A stretch of DNA of 64,000 nucleotides from contig NC_018518.1 in the NCBI RefSeq assembly GCF_000306945.1, positions 2,418,001-2,482,000 of the forward strand, given 5' to 3'. Below the pieces are notes generated by a model, which worked only from the letters and a program-made list of their open reading frames with translations, searched no databases and was not told the DNA's origin. Of this stretch, positions 1 to 9,942 are shown in pieces. The position numbers and the translations under genes are program-made. The DNA comes from Bordetella pertussis 18323 (lineage in GTDB: Bacteria > Pseudomonadota > Gammaproteobacteria > Burkholderiales > Burkholderiaceae_B). The number at the start of each line of letters is the position of its first letter. Within the stretch, counting starts at the first letter, position 1.

Positions 1-155
1 GAACTACACATCTCGGACATGCGGGCCGCCCGCGCGGCCGCTGCCTGTAAAAAGACGATCCGGCGCGGCGCTGGCCGCGGCGGATCGCCGCTTTCCCGTC
101 CTGGCGGACGGATGGCCCGGACCGCGGCCACCCGGCCGCGGCGCCAGGGCGCGGG

Positions 156-1775
156 TCAGGACTGCGCGACCAGGGGCGCCGCGTAGCCGGACAATTGGTG
201 CGCCGGCACTTCGATCACTTCGCCGGTATTGATCTTGAACACCGAGACCGCCTCGGCCAGGCGCTGCGCCTGCTCCTGCAGCGAACCGGCCGCCGCGGCC
301 GCCTCTTCCACCAGCGCCGCGTTCTGCTGCGTCACCTCGTCCATCTGCGACACCGCGCGGTTGACCTGCTCGATCCCGCTGGACTGCTCTTCCGAGGCCG
401 CCGAGATCTCGCCCATGATGTCCGTCACCCGCTTGACCGAGGCCACGATCTCCTGCATCGTCGCCCCGGCGCGCTCGACCTGCTGCGAGCCCGTGCCCAC
501 CTTGTCGACCGAGTCCTCGATCAACACCTTGATCTCCTTGGCTGCCTGGGCGCTGCGCTGCGCCAGCGAGCGCACCTCGCCCGCCACCACCGCGAAACCC
601 TTGCCCTGCTCGCCCGCGCGCGCCGCTTCCACCGCCGCGTTCAGCACCAGGATGTTGGTCTGGAACGCGATCCCGTCGATCACCGACACGATCTCGGAGA
701 TCTTGCGCGAACTGGCCGAAATCCCGTCCATCGTGCTGACGACTTCGGACACCGCCGAACCGCCGCTCTCGGCCACGTCCGAGGCGCTGGCCGCCAGCTG
801 ATTGGCCTGGCGCGCGTTGTCGGCGTTCTGCTTGACCGTCGAGGCCAGCTGCTCCATCGAGGCCGCGGTCTCTTCCAGCGAGGCCGCCTGCTCTTCGGTG
901 CGGCTGGACAGGTCCGTGTTGCCGGCCGAAATCTCGCGCGAACCCACGTTGATCTCGTCCACCCCGCGGCGCACCGCCGCGACGGTACGCGTCAGGCTCT
1001 CCTGCATATGGCGCAGCGCCGTCAGCAAGGCTCCGATCTCATTGCGGGAGTTGCCTTCGATGCGCGCGCTCAAGTCGCCGGCGGCCATGCGCTCGAATTG
1101 CTGGCTGGCGCGTTGCAGCGGACGCACCACCGCGCGCGTCATGTACAGATAGCTGCCCGCGATCACGCCCACGATCAACAGCAGCAAGGCCGCGTACACA
1201 TAAAGCATGATGGTTTCGCGCGTCTCGTGCGCGGCCAGCGTCTCGCTGCTCAGCTTGTCCAGGTTGGTCGAGAATTCGCCCAGCCGGGCGGCGAAGGCGG
1301 CGCTGGCCTGCCCTGCCTTCACATTCTTCAGCTGCAGGTAGGCCGCGTCGTCGTTGCGCTCCAGCGCCGCCATCATTTCATCCAGGGAGGCGGCGAAGCT
1401 GCCGAAGCTGCTGGTCAGGCCGGTTTCCATGGAACGGCCCAGCTCGGACAGCTTGGGAACTTTGCGAAACGCTTCGATCCTGGCCTTGGCTTCGCCCATC
1501 AATTGCTTGACGGTGCGCTCGTTCTCCAGCGTGCCGGCGGCGTCGCCGCGCCGCTGCACCGCCGCGATGTCCGCGCGAATCGTGGCCCGCAACATCTGCG
1601 CATAGGCGTCCTTGAGCAGGCTGCCCTGCTGCACGCTCACGCTATCGAGCGCATGCAGGGAGCGCGAGCCCTCCCGGACGCTTTCCCACCCCAACGCGAT
1701 GGAAACCAATGCCGCCAATGCCAGCGCCACTAGCGCCAACAACAGCCCGGTACGCACTTTCAGATTCGCGAACAT
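156..1775 (-). CDS. Methyl-accepting chemotaxis protein (Tar-like), first of a tandem pair
   Basis: Inner-membrane chemoreceptor of 539 residues that would signal ligand state to CheA/CheW. A first membrane segment lies at about residues 10-30, a helical periplasmic sensor at about 35-190, a second membrane segment at about 190-212, HAMP at 213-268, and a cytoplasmic signalling domain at about 290-510. The hairpin tip is visible ([20 protein letters not shown]), with a Val where the neighbouring paralogue has Ala. The start is the Met before FANLKVRTG, matching the N-terminus of the paralogue upstream. The C-terminus (PLVAQS) lacks a CheR/CheB-tethering pentapeptide. The gene is last in a minus-strand series after flgL and a second receptor, which fits flagellar control. 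The ligand cannot be told from sequence. Confidence 0.93.
   Translation of the reverse strand: MFANLKVRTGLLLALVALALAALVSIALGWESVREGSRSLHALDSVSVQQGSLLKDAYAQMLRATIRADIAAVQRRGDAAGTLENERTVKQLMGEAKARIEAFRKVPKLSELGRSMETGLTSSFGSFAASLDEMMAALERNDDAAYLQLKNVKAGQASAAFAARLGEFSTNLDKLSSETLAAHETRETIMLYVYAALLLLIVGVIAGSYLYMTRAVVRPLQRASQQFERMAAGDLSARIEGNSRNEIGALLTALRHMQESLTRTVAAVRRGVDEINVGSREISAGNTDLSSRTEEQAASLEETAASMEQLASTVKQNADNARQANQLAASASDVAESGGSAVSEVVSTMDGISASSRKISEIVSVIDGIAFQTNILVLNAAVEAARAGEQGKGFAVVAGEVRSLAQRSAQAAKEIKVLIEDSVDKVGTGSQQVERAGATMQEIVASVKRVTDIMGEISAASEEQSSGIEQVNRAVSQMDEVTQQNAALVEEAAAAAGSLQEQAQRLAEAVSVFKINTGEVIEVPAHQLSGYAAPLVAQS
211..1000 (-). repeat. Near-identical chemoreceptor signalling module, copy 1
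   Basis: This stretch encodes the HAMP-distal and signalling part of the first receptor. It aligns without any indel to 2155-2944 at a constant offset of 1944 bases, with only scattered substitutions. The periplasmic sensor halves of the two genes are unrelated at DNA level. The pattern suggests a duplicated module kept alike by gene conversion. Confidence 0.85.
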
Positions 1776-1895
1776 TGCCTGTATCGTCTCTTACGTAGGT
1801 CATCATGCGAAGCGCCGCCTGGCGCTCCGGCTCTGTGCTGCCACTGCAAAAACCGCCAAACAGAACTATCCGGCCGCCATTTCGCCCCATGGGGC

Positions 1896-3716
1896 TCAGA
1901 ACGACTCCCAATCATCATCGGCCGGCGGACGGCGGCGCGACGGCGCGGCCGTCGTCCGGGCCGCCGGCTCGGTCGCGGCCGGCCGGCGGGCGGGCCGGCG
2001 CACGCTGGCCGCCTCGGCCGCCACGTCCGCGCGCGCAGCCGGACGCGCCAGCCGCGGCGCCGGTTCGGGCGGCGCCTCGGGCGCCGCGGCGCTGGCCGGC
2101 GCGGCCGCCACGCGCGGCGCCTGGCGCTGCTGCGCCAGCTGGCGCGCCGATACGTCGATCACCTCGCCGGCGTTGATCCTGAACACCGAGACCGCCTCGG
2201 CCAGGCGCTGCGCCTGCTCCTGCAGCGAGCCGGCCGCCGCCGCGGCCTCTTCCACCAGCGCCGCGTTCTGCTGCGTCGCCTCGTCCATCTGCGACACCGC
2301 GCGGTTGACCTGCTCGATCCCGCTGGACTGCTCTTCCGAGGCCGCCGAGATCTCGCCCATGATGTCCGTCACCCGCTTGACCGAGGCCACGATCTCCTGC
2401 ATCGTCGCGCCGGCGCGCTCGACCTGCTGCGAACCCGTGCCGACCTTGCCGACCGAATCCTCGATCAGCACCTTGATCTCCTTGGCCGCCTGGGCGCTGC
2501 GCTGCGCCAGCGAGCGCACCTCGCCCGCCACCACCGCGAAACCCTTGCCCTGCTCGCCCGCGCGCGCCGCTTCCACCGCCGCGTTCAGCGCCAGGATATT
2601 GGTCTGGAACGCGATCCCGTCGATCACCGACACGATCTCGGAGATCTTGCGCGAGCTGGCCGAGATGTCCTGCATCGTCGTCACCACCTCGGACACCGCC
2701 GAACCGCCACGCTCGGCCACGTCCGAGGCGACTCCCGCCAGCTGGTTGGCCTGGCGCGCGTTGTCGGCGTTCTGCTTGACCGTCGAGGCCAGCTGCTCCA
2801 TCGAGGCCGCGGTCTCTTCCAGCGAGGCCGCCTGCTCTTCGGTGCGGCTGGACAGGTCCGTGTTGCCGGCCGAAATCTCGCGCGAACCCACGTTGATCTC
2901 GTCCACCCCGCGGCGCACCGCCGCGACGGTACGCGTCAGGCTTTCCTCCATGCGCTTGAGGCCGGCGAACAGCTGGCCGATCTCGTTGCTGTTGCGCACG
3001 TCCACCCGCGCGGTCAGGTCGCCCGCGGCGATCCTGTCGAAGTGCTGGCCGGCTTCCTTGAGCGGGCGCAGCACGGCGCGGCCGATGAACACCCCGCAGC
3101 CGGCGCACAGCGCCAGCGCCAGGACAATCAACACCAGGGTTACCGTATTGGCGCGCAGGTGTTCGGCGCGCGCATCGTCCACCAGCGCGTCGGTGTCCGT
3201 GTCGATCCGGTCCAGGTACGCCGACGCCGCCGTATCGAAAGCGGTGTTCAGGCGCTGCGCGGACGGGTTGAGCTGCACGAACTCGCCCAACCTCTGGTTC
3301 TGCATGGCCTCCATCTGGCGCGCCGCCACCTCCAGGTAGGCATGGAACGCCGTCTCCACCGCGCCGACCCGGTCGGCGCCCGACGAAGCCTTGGCCACCG
3401 CCAGGAAAACCTCGAAGCGCTCGCGCGCTTCGCCGGCCTGGCGCTGCGCATGCGCCAGCGTATCGGCCGACTCCTTCAACCGCCCTTCCTGCAGGTCCAT
3501 CATCGACGAGACTATGTTCAGCCGCGCCCGCAACAGCATGACGTAGGCGTCGTAGGCCGGCACGGCCTGGTTCGAATACGCGTTATTGACGCGCTCCAGC
3601 TTGTCGTTGCTCGAGCTCATGCCCAGCCAGGCCATTCCGTTGGACACCAGCATTGCCACCAGAAACAGGCCCAGCACCAGGGTGATGCAGGTGCGTACCT
3701 TCAAATTCGACCACAT
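1896..3716 (-). CDS. Methyl-accepting chemotaxis protein with CheR-tether C-terminus
   Basis: Second chemoreceptor of the tandem, 606 residues from the chosen start. That start is the Met of MWSNLKVRT, preceded by a GGAAAG Shine-Dalgarno; an upstream in-frame Met would add 17 non-conserved residues. A membrane segment lies near residues 10-30, a helical periplasmic domain follows, then a second membrane segment near 190-212, HAMP and the signalling domain ([16 protein letters not shown] tip). After the signalling domain comes an Ala/Pro/Arg-rich linker of roughly 70 residues ending in DWESF. This resembles the NWETF pentapeptide by which high-abundance receptors tether CheR and CheB. Only this member of the pair has the tether, so it may assist adaptation of the other. 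Confidence 0.93.
   Translation of the reverse strand: MWSNLKVRTCITLVLGLFLVAMLVSNGMAWLGMSSSNDKLERVNNAYSNQAVPAYDAYVMLLRARLNIVSSMMDLQEGRLKESADTLAHAQRQAGEARERFEVFLAVAKASSGADRVGAVETAFHAYLEVAARQMEAMQNQRLGEFVQLNPSAQRLNTAFDTAASAYLDRIDTDTDALVDDARAEHLRANTVTLVLIVLALALCAGCGVFIGRAVLRPLKEAGQHFDRIAAGDLTARVDVRNSNEIGQLFAGLKRMEESLTRTVAAVRRGVDEINVGSREISAGNTDLSSRTEEQAASLEETAASMEQLASTVKQNADNARQANQLAGVASDVAERGGSAVSEVVTTMQDISASSRKISEIVSVIDGIAFQTNILALNAAVEAARAGEQGKGFAVVAGEVRSLAQRSAQAAKEIKVLIEDSVGKVGTGSQQVERAGATMQEIVASVKRVTDIMGEISAASEEQSSGIEQVNRAVSQMDEATQQNAALVEEAAAAAGSLQEQAQRLAEAVSVFRINAGEVIDVSARQLAQQRQAPRVAAAPASAAAPEAPPEPAPRLARPAARADVAAEAASVRRPARRPAATEPAARTTAAPSRRRPPADDDWESF
2155..2944 (-). repeat. Near-identical chemoreceptor signalling module, copy 2
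   Basis: Partner of 211-1000: co-linear, gap-free, and nearly identical in DNA. The two direct copies lie about 1.9 kb apart, so recombination between them could delete one receptor or swap sensor domains. Confidence 0.85.
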
Positions 3717-3794
3717 GTTTATCCGCTTTCCATCGAACACGCGCTCCTCGAGGGGAGCGCGCGCCATTTCCCGACTACGAGACCTGCCGTGGAT

Positions 3795-5327
3795 CTATCG
3801 ACCCATCGAGAACAGGCTGTTTCCCTGTATGCGCTGCAGGGCCAGCGAGGCCGCCTGCAATGCAACCTGCCGCAACAGCAAGTCGCTGGTCGCCTGGTAG
3901 ATGTTCACGTCCTCCAGGTCCGACAGCTGCTTGACGTACGACAATACCTTCTGCGCGCCGGTATTGCCCAGCGCTTCCAGTTCATTGAGGCGCGCGCCCA
4001 CCGAAGCCTGCACCGTCAGCACGTTGTCCAGCGACAGGTTCAGCTTCTTGTTGGCCGTGGCCAGCGTATTGGCCAGTGCCGCGGCGGCCTGCGGATCGCC
4101 GCTGATGGGCGTATCGAGCGCGCCGATCAGGTCGTTGAGCGTGTCGAACACGTCCACGTTGGCCGACTTCGGCGTGGTCACGGCGTATGTGTCGCCGGCG
4201 GCCGGCTGGCCGTCCACCTTGACCTTCAGGCCGCCGATGTCGATGACATCGCCCGGCTTGACCGGCACGTTGGCAGGCAGGCTGGGGTCCGGCGGCGTGC
4301 TGGTCACGCTGTAGAGCAGACCGCCGGCGCCGTCGTCCAGGAACGCCACGCTCAGGTTCTTGCCGGTCAGCCCGTCCGGCAGGGACACCGGCGTCAGCGT
4401 GGCCGATCCGGTGTTGGCCGCGTCGCCCTGCACGCCCATCTTCCAGGACTTGGGCGTCTCCACGGTGAACACATCGCCCGCCTCGGGCTGGCCGCTCAGC
4501 TTGATCGACACGCCGTTCATGTCGATTACGGAGCCTTCCGAGTAAGGCATGTTGGCCGGCAGCGGCTGTTCGGGCGGCACCACCGGCGGGTCGCTGAGCA
4601 CCGAGTACTGCAGCTCGTCGGTCACCGCATCGCGCGTGAACTCGATACGGAAATCGCGGCCCACGTAGTTGCCGGCGCGCGGACCGTCGAACGACACCGC
4701 GCTGTATTGTCCGGTGCCGGTATTGCCCGCGCCGGCATCGGCGATATAGGCCAGCGTGCCGCTGGTGACGCTGTTGAAAATGTCGCTGCCGACGTCGCCG
4801 CCGCTCATCAGGCGGCTCTGGTCGACCTGGATGCCGCGCTGGCCCAGGTCGCCGTTATAGGTCACCTTGCCGGTCGCGGCGTCGAAGCTGTAGGGCTGGG
4901 TAAAGCCCTTGTAGCCGGAGAACAGGTACTGTCCGTTGCCATCCGTGGCGTTGGCCAGCCCCACCAGTTCCTCGCGCGCGCCCTTGAGCGCGATGACCAG
5001 CGCCTGGCGGTCGGCATCGCTCATGGTGCCGTTGCCGGCCTCGACCACCCGCTTGAGCATTTCCTGCATGTTCTTGACGACCGACTGCAGCGTATTGGTC
5101 TGGGCGCCCAGCGCCTGCTCGGCCTGCTTGCGGTTGGCGTCGTAGTTGCTGTTCATGCTGGACGTCTGCGAGACGTTGATCGCCAGCGCGGCGGCCAGCG
5201 GATCGTCGGCCGGCGTCAACACCCGGCGGCCGCTGGAGAGCTGCTCCTGCAGACGCGCCATGGCGGCTTCCTGGTTCAGCACGCCGTTCAGGCCATTCTG
5301 GTAAATCAGTGCGGTGCTCAAACGCAT
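3795..5327 (-). CDS. flgL: Flagellar hook-associated protein 3, FlgL
   Basis: Junction protein between hook and filament, exported through the flagellar type III apparatus. The N-terminus (MRLSTALIYQNG) and the heptad-rich helical N- and C-terminal ends are typical FlgL/flagellin D0-D1 segments. At 510 residues it is much longer than enteric FlgL (about 320). The extra length is a central exposed domain at about residues 200-395 holding two copies of a module around VIDxxGxxxKxxGQPxAGD (about residues 239-294 and 337-388). A GGAG Shine-Dalgarno precedes the start. It lies 33 bases after flgK and is probably co-transcribed from the sigma-28 promoter before flgK. Intact. Confidence 0.96.
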   Translation of the reverse strand: MRLSTALIYQNGLNGVLNQEAAMARLQEQLSSGRRVLTPADDPLAAALAINVSQTSSMNSNYDANRKQAEQALGAQTNTLQSVVKNMQEMLKRVVEAGNGTMSDADRQALVIALKGAREELVGLANATDGNGQYLFSGYKGFTQPYSFDAATGKVTYNGDLGQRGIQVDQSRLMSGGDVGSDIFNSVTSGTLAYIADAGAGNTGTGQYSAVSFDGPRAGNYVGRDFRIEFTRDAVTDELQYSVLSDPPVVPPEQPLPANMPYSEGSVIDMNGVSIKLSGQPEAGDVFTVETPKSWKMGVQGDAANTGSATLTPVSLPDGLTGKNLSVAFLDDGAGGLLYSVTSTPPDPSLPANVPVKPGDVIDIGGLKVKVDGQPAAGDTYAVTTPKSANVDVFDTLNDLIGALDTPISGDPQAAAALANTLATANKKLNLSLDNVLTVQASVGARLNELEALGNTGAQKVLSYVKQLSDLEDVNIYQATSDLLLRQVALQAASLALQRIQGNSLFSMGR

Positions 5328-5360
5328 CGTCGAACTCCAATCTCTTGTTTAGCGTCGCGC

Positions 5361-7007
5361 TCAGCGCAGGCCCAGCAAGGTGTCGAACACCGTGCTGGCC
5401 ACATCCAGGATCTTGGCGCTGGCCTGGTACTGCTCCTGGAAGATCGTCAGGTTGACGTACTCTTCGTTCAGGTTCACGCCCGACACCGACAGGTGGGCGG
5501 TGGCCTGCTGCTTGACCAGGTTGGCCTGCGCCGTGTTGGCCGTGCTGACCTGCTGCGTCTGCACGCCCACGTTGTTGACCAGCTGCGAGAACATCTCGTT
5601 CAGGCTCATGCTGCCGTTGCCCAGCACCTTGGCCGTCTGCAGCTCGGCCAGCTTCAGGCCGTTGTTGCCGTTGGTCGTGCCCAGCGCCGAATCGGCCAGC
5701 GCCAGCTTGCTGGGATCGCTGATCAACTGCTTGAGGTCGCGCGCCGCGTCGCGGGCCGGCTGCAGCGTCCAGGCGTCGCCGGCGGCCGGCGTGCCGCTGC
5801 CGGTCAGGGTCAGGCCGTCGAACGACAGCGTGGGCGGCGTGCCGCTGGGCGTCACGTCGAAGCTGCTGCCATCGGACAGGCGCGTCACCGTGTAGTTGGC
5901 GCCGTCGTACTGGATGCGATAGGCGCTGGCGCGGATGGCGTCGGCGTCGGTATAGGCCGACTGCCACTCGCCCGTGCTGGTATTGCCGGAATTGCGGATC
6001 GCCGCCGGCGCCTGCAGGCCGAACATGTCGCCGCCCGGCTGGCCGTCCAGGTCATAGCCCTGGCGGTGTTGCGCGTTGAACGCCATGGCCAGCCCGATGG
6101 CCAGCTGGCCCAGCTGGTCCTGCACCGCGTCCAGCGACTGGCTGCGGAAACTCAGCAGGCCGCCCAGCTGGCCGCCGGTGACCTCGCTGTCGTTCATTTC
6201 CACCTGGATGGTGGTGCCCGGCCCGGACGGCAGCGTATAGGCCACCGCCAGGCGCTTGGGGTCGCTGGCCGAGGGCACCGCCTGCAACGGATAGACCGTC
6301 GTGCCCGACAGCAGGGTCTGGCCGCTTTGCAGCGTGATGTTGAAGGCGTCGCCCTGCTCGTAGAAGCGGATGCCGGTCAGCTGGTTCAGTTCCGAGACGG
6401 CCTGGTCGCGCTGGTCCAGCAGGTCGTTGGGCGCGTGCCCGTCCTTGCCGCGCGCGATCACGATCTTCTTGTTCAGGTCGTTGATGCGCTCCAGGTAGCT
6501 GTTGGCCTGCTCGACCGTGGTCGAGATCTGCGTGTTGAGGCCGTTGCGCTGGTTTTCCAGCTCCTGGTAGGCGGTATTGATCTGGGTGACCAGGCTGTTG
6601 GCCTTGCCGATCATGTCGGCGCGCACGGCCGGATCGGCCGGCTTGGTGGCCGCCGCGTTGGTGCTGGTGAACAGGCCCGCGAGCGCCGGCGTGATGCCGA
6701 CGGTGCGATCGCCGAACAGATTGTTCACCTGCGACACCTGCGCGAGGTGGGTGCTCAGCTGGGCGCTGCTGCCTTGCGCGCCGACCAGCTGGCGGTACAG
6801 GAAGCTGTCGTACTGGCGCGTCACGGTATCCACCTGCACGCCGCGGCCGAAAAAGCCCTGCCCGGTCTCGCCGGCGCCGGCGGTCGAGGTGATGACACGC
6901 TGGCGGCTGTAGCCGACCGTCGTGGCATTGTTGATGTTGTGGCTGGTCGTCTCCAGGCCGGCTTGCGAAGCGTTCAGGCCGGTCAGCGCCAAGTTGTACA
7001 GATTCAT
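5361..7007 (-). CDS. flgK: Flagellar hook-associated protein 1, FlgK
   Basis: First hook-filament junction protein, 548 residues, exported by the flagellar apparatus. The N-terminal rod-type motif (NLALTGLNASQAGLETTSHNINNATTVGYSRQ) fits the family, and so does the C-terminus (EEYVNLTIFQEQYQASAKILDVASTVFDTLLGLR), which forms the paired D0 helix. A middle region contains a short GTPAAGDAWTLQP module of the kind repeated in the neighbouring FlgL. Upstream is a strong sigma-28 promoter overlapping the end of flgJ, so flgK-flgL would be late genes separable from the hook-basal body operon. Intact. Confidence 0.97.
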   Translation of the reverse strand: MNLYNLALTGLNASQAGLETTSHNINNATTVGYSRQRVITSTAGAGETGQGFFGRGVQVDTVTRQYDSFLYRQLVGAQGSSAQLSTHLAQVSQVNNLFGDRTVGITPALAGLFTSTNAAATKPADPAVRADMIGKANSLVTQINTAYQELENQRNGLNTQISTTVEQANSYLERINDLNKKIVIARGKDGHAPNDLLDQRDQAVSELNQLTGIRFYEQGDAFNITLQSGQTLLSGTTVYPLQAVPSASDPKRLAVAYTLPSGPGTTIQVEMNDSEVTGGQLGGLLSFRSQSLDAVQDQLGQLAIGLAMAFNAQHRQGYDLDGQPGGDMFGLQAPAAIRNSGNTSTGEWQSAYTDADAIRASAYRIQYDGANYTVTRLSDGSSFDVTPSGTPPTLSFDGLTLTGSGTPAAGDAWTLQPARDAARDLKQLISDPSKLALADSALGTTNGNNGLKLAELQTAKVLGNGSMSLNEMFSQLVNNVGVQTQQVSTANTAQANLVKQQATAHLSVSGVNLNEEYVNLTIFQEQYQASAKILDVASTVFDTLLGLR

Positions 7008-7052
7008 GCTAGCAATGCCCCGTAATTCACCGCACGCGGTTCAGATGCCTGG

Positions 7053-7079
7053 TTAACGGCAGCCCGCCGCCAATATTTA
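7053..7079 (-). promoter_or_regulatory. Sigma-28 (FliA) promoter for flgK-flgL
   Basis: On the minus strand TAAATATT is followed by exactly 11 bases and then GCCGTTAA. The sigma-28 consensus is TAAAGTTT-N11-GCCGATAA, so the -10 element matches 7 of 8 and the -35 element starts with the invariant TAAA. The first three bases of the -35 are the flgJ stop codon. The -10 lies about 45 bases before the flgK start. Separate late transcription of flgK-flgL is the normal hierarchy. Confidence 0.85.
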
Positions 7080-8099
7080 GAGGCCGCCGGAAAAATCGGC
7101 GCGCGCCACGCTGGTGCGCAGCTGGCCCATGATGCTGATCAGCTTTTCGGCATAGCGCGGATCGGTGGCGTAGCCGGCCTCCTGGATGCGCCGCGCCGCC
7201 TCGATCTCGTTGCCGGCCTGGGTAACCGCCGCCTCGTAGCGCGGGCTGTTGCCGATCAGGCGGGCATAGTCGCTGAACGACTCTTCGTAGGACGAATAGG
7301 CCCTGAACGACTGCACCAGCTTCTGCGCGACGCCGTCGACGTACTCGGTCGTCATCACATTGACGACCTTGCCCTTCCAGCTGGCGCCCGCCTTGATGCC
7401 GAACAGGTTGTAACTGGTGCTGCCGTCCTCGTGGCGCAGCTCGCGCCGGCCCCAACCCGATTCCAGCGCCGCCTGGCCCAGGATCAGGCGCGCCGGCACG
7501 CCGCTTTGCTGCGCCGCGACATTGGCCGCGCGCGACATGCGCGACACGAAATCGACCACGTGCGAGGGCGCGCCCTCGGCCGCCGCCATGGCGCGGTCGC
7601 GCGCCCGGTTGCTGCGCAACACGTCCAGCAGCGCGTTGACCTCGCGCCTGGGCGCGGGGTCCGGCTGTACATAGTTGCCGCGCAGGTCGCGCACCAGCGG
7701 CGCGGGCGCGGCGGTGCCGGCCAGCGCGCGGGCCGCCGCGGCGTCGCCGCCGGCTGCCGCGGCGGCCGGGACCGGCGGCTGGCCCTGCTGCATCTGCCCC
7801 AGCAGCGCCTGCGCCAGGCCGATGCCCGGCGAGGCCAGCTGCAGGGCCAGCTGCTCGTCGGCCATGCCCTGCAGCATCTCGGTCTGCTGCGAATCGAACA
7901 GGCCCTCCTTGGGCGTCGCCTCGCGCATGCGCTTGAGCATCATCTGCAGGAACAGCGCCTCGAACTGCCGGGCCACTTCCGTTTGCTGGCGCTGGCCGTC
8001 CGGCGCCTTGACCGCGTCGCGCTTGAGGTCGGCCAGGCGGCCCAGGTCGAAGACCGATTCCTGGACGCCCGGGCGGGAGGTATAGCTGACGAATGACAT
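7077..8099 (-). CDS. flgJ: Flagellar rod-capping protein / peptidoglycan hydrolase FlgJ
   Basis: Scaffold for rod assembly and muramidase-type hydrolase that opens the cell wall for the rod; 340 residues. The N-terminal domain (about 30-115) shows the rod-binding pattern FEALFLQMMLKRMREA and QQTEMLQGMADEQLA. A variable Ala/Pro linker follows. The C-terminal glucosaminidase-type domain (about 180-335) has the catalytic Glu context GQAALESGWG and the downstream SYNLFGIKAG. The start is the Met of MSFVSYTS; longer in-frame readings run into flgI. It lies 17 bases after flgI in the same operon. Confidence 0.95.
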   Translation of the reverse strand: MSFVSYTSRPGVQESVFDLGRLADLKRDAVKAPDGQRQQTEVARQFEALFLQMMLKRMREATPKEGLFDSQQTEMLQGMADEQLALQLASPGIGLAQALLGQMQQGQPPVPAAAAAGGDAAAARALAGTAAPAPLVRDLRGNYVQPDPAPRREVNALLDVLRSNRARDRAMAAAEGAPSHVVDFVSRMSRAANVAAQQSGVPARLILGQAALESGWGRRELRHEDGSTSYNLFGIKAGASWKGKVVNVMTTEYVDGVAQKLVQSFRAYSSYEESFSDYARLIGNSPRYEAAVTQAGNEIEAARRIQEAGYATDPRYAEKLISIMGQLRTSVARADFSGGL

Positions 8100-8116
8100 G
8101 GCTGGGTCGACGGGCC

Positions 8117-9250
8117 CTAGATGATTTCCAGGTCGGCGCGCAGGGCGCCGGCGGTTTTCATGGCCTGCAGGATGGCCAGCAGGTCCTGCGGCGTGGCGCC
8201 CAGCGCGTTGAGCGCCTTGACCACGTCGGCCAGGTTGGCGCTGGTGGTCACGCGCTGCAGCGCGCCGCCGTCCTGGCGCACCTCGATCTGCGTGTTGGGC
8301 ACGACCACGGTCTGGCCCTCGGTAAACGGCGTGTCGGGCTGGAACACCTGGTTCTGGCGATTGATGATCACCGACAGGTTGCCGTGCGCCACCGCGGCCT
8401 CCTCGATCATGACCGTGCGGTTCATCACCACCGAGCCGGTGCGCGCGTTGATGATGACCTTGGCCGTGGCCGGCGCGCGCGCGACCTGCAGGTTCTCCAC
8501 CTGCGACATGAACGCCGGCATCATGGACGGATCCAGCGGGCCGCGCACCTGGATCACGCGGCCGTCCAGCGCCATGGCGGTGCCGGCGCCGAACTGGCGG
8601 TTGATGGCCGTGGCGGCGTTCTGTGTGGTGCCGAAATCGGTGTTGTTCATCTCGAGGTACACCATGCCGTCCTGCGCGTACATGGTCGGCACGGCGCGCT
8701 CGACGATGGCGCCATTGCTGATGCACCCGCCGTTGAGCTGGTTGATCTGCACGCTGGAGCCGCCGGCCGAGGCCCCGGCCCCGCCCACCAGGAGGTTGCC
8801 CTGGGCGATGACATAGACCTGGTTGTCGGCGCCCTTGAGCGGCGTCATCAGCAGCGTGCCGCCGCGCAGGCTCTTGGCGTTGCCCATCGACGAAACCACC
8901 ACGTCCACGGTCTGGCCGGGCCGCGCGAACGACGGCAGGGTCGCGGTCACCATGACGGCGGCCACGTTCTTCAACTGCATGTTGCTGCCCTGCGGCACCG
9001 TGATGCCCAGCTGCGACAGCATGTTGGTCAGGCTTTGCTGCGTGAACGGCGTCTGCCGCACCTGGTCGCCGCTGCCGTCCAGCCCCACGACCAGGCCGTA
9101 CCCGATCAGCTGGTTGCCGCGCACGCCCTGGATCGAGGCCAGGTCCTTGAGGCGCTCGGCATGCGCGGCGCCCGCGCCCAGCAGCTCCAGGGCCAGGACG
9201 GCGCGCGCCAGCGGAATCAGCAAAACGGATAGCGAGGTCGGAAATGTCAT
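8117..9250 (-). CDS. flgI: Flagellar P-ring protein FlgI
   Basis: Periplasmic protein that polymerises into the P ring around the rod at the peptidoglycan layer; 377 residues, normal for the family. A hydrophobic N-terminal signal ends at AHA, and the mature protein begins [20 protein letters not shown], followed by [11 protein letters not shown], both highly conserved. The C-terminus ends in [28 protein letters not shown], typical of FlgI. It sits 2 bases after flgH, which supplies the matching L ring. Confidence 0.97.
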   Translation of the reverse strand: MTFPTSLSVLLIPLARAVLALELLGAGAAHAERLKDLASIQGVRGNQLIGYGLVVGLDGSGDQVRQTPFTQQSLTNMLSQLGITVPQGSNMQLKNVAAVMVTATLPSFARPGQTVDVVVSSMGNAKSLRGGTLLMTPLKGADNQVYVIAQGNLLVGGAGASAGGSSVQINQLNGGCISNGAIVERAVPTMYAQDGMVYLEMNNTDFGTTQNAATAINRQFGAGTAMALDGRVIQVRGPLDPSMMPAFMSQVENLQVARAPATAKVIINARTGSVVMNRTVMIEEAAVAHGNLSVIINRQNQVFQPDTPFTEGQTVVVPNTQIEVRQDGGALQRVTTSANLADVVKALNALGATPQDLLAILQAMKTAGALRADLEII

Positions 9251-9252
9251 GA

Positions 9253-9942
9253 TCAGAACGGCGAAGCGATCAGGAAAAAGCGTTGCAGCCAGCCCATGGT
9301 CTGGACTTCGTCCATGACGCCCTTGCTGCGGTATTCGATGCGCGCGTCGGCCACCCGGGTCGACGACACCGTATTGCTGCCGGTGATCGATCGCGGGTCG
9401 ACCACGCCCGAGAAGCGCACGTACTCGCTGCCGCGGTTGATGGCGATCTGCTTCTCGCCGGCGATCTGCAGATTGCCGTTGGGCAGCACCCCGATCACGG
9501 TGGTCGTAATGGTGCCGGTGAAGGTGTTGTTGGCGCTGCTCTTGCCGGTGCCGTTGGCGGTATTGCCGCCCGAGATATCGGTATCCAGCTTGTCGTTGAT
9601 GATGCCGTCCATGAAGCGCGGCGCGGCCGCCACGCCCAGCGTGGCCGAGCCGTCGCGGCTGGTATTGGTGGCCACGCCCTTGGCGGCGTTGGTCTTTTCC
9701 TCCAGCACGATGGTGACGATGTCGCCCACGTTGCGCGGCCGGCGGTCCTCGAACAGCGGATAGTTGCCGTAGGCCGAAGGCTGGTAGATCGAGCCGTTGG
9801 GCCGCGCCGAGGGTTGCGGCGGCGACGGAGGCGGCGCGGTCAGCGGACAGGTCACCACCGGTTCGGGCGGAATCATCGCGCAGCCCGCGGCCAGCGCCAG
9901 CAGCGCGGCGCAGACCGGCAGGCGCAATACGGTCTTCAGCAT
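9253..9942 (-). CDS. flgH: Flagellar L-ring lipoprotein FlgH
   Basis: Outer-membrane ring subunit, 229 residues. The signal peptide carries a lipobox LAAG-Cys with the lipidated Cys at residue 21. The mature part has the conserved sequence [21 protein letters not shown] and a C-terminal block with [38 protein letters not shown] and GWLQRFF. The start ATG shares one base with the flgG stop (TGATG on the minus strand), indicating translational coupling. Confidence 0.97.
   Translation of the reverse strand: MLKTVLRLPVCAALLALAAGCAMIPPEPVVTCPLTAPPPSPPQPSARPNGSIYQPSAYGNYPLFEDRRPRNVGDIVTIVLEEKTNAAKGVATNTSRDGSATLGVAAAPRFMDGIINDKLDTDISGGNTANGTGKSSANNTFTGTITTTVIGVLPNGNLQIAGEKQIAINRGSEYVRFSGVVDPRSITGSNTVSSTRVADARIEYRSKGVMDEVQTMGWLQRFFLIASPF

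Noticed and set aside
1..155. Short open frames at the left edge downstream of the first chemoreceptor
   Set aside because: No coding signal or recognisable structure; treated as intergenic.
3741..3760. Stem GCGCTCC / GGAGCGC as the flgL terminator
   Set aside because: No U-run follows on the minus strand and it is close to the next gene's start; kept only as a possible weak structure.
3042..7025. Long plus-strand open frame antisense to flgL and flgK
   Set aside because: Same shadow effect; the flagellar genes on the minus strand are full length with all family motifs.
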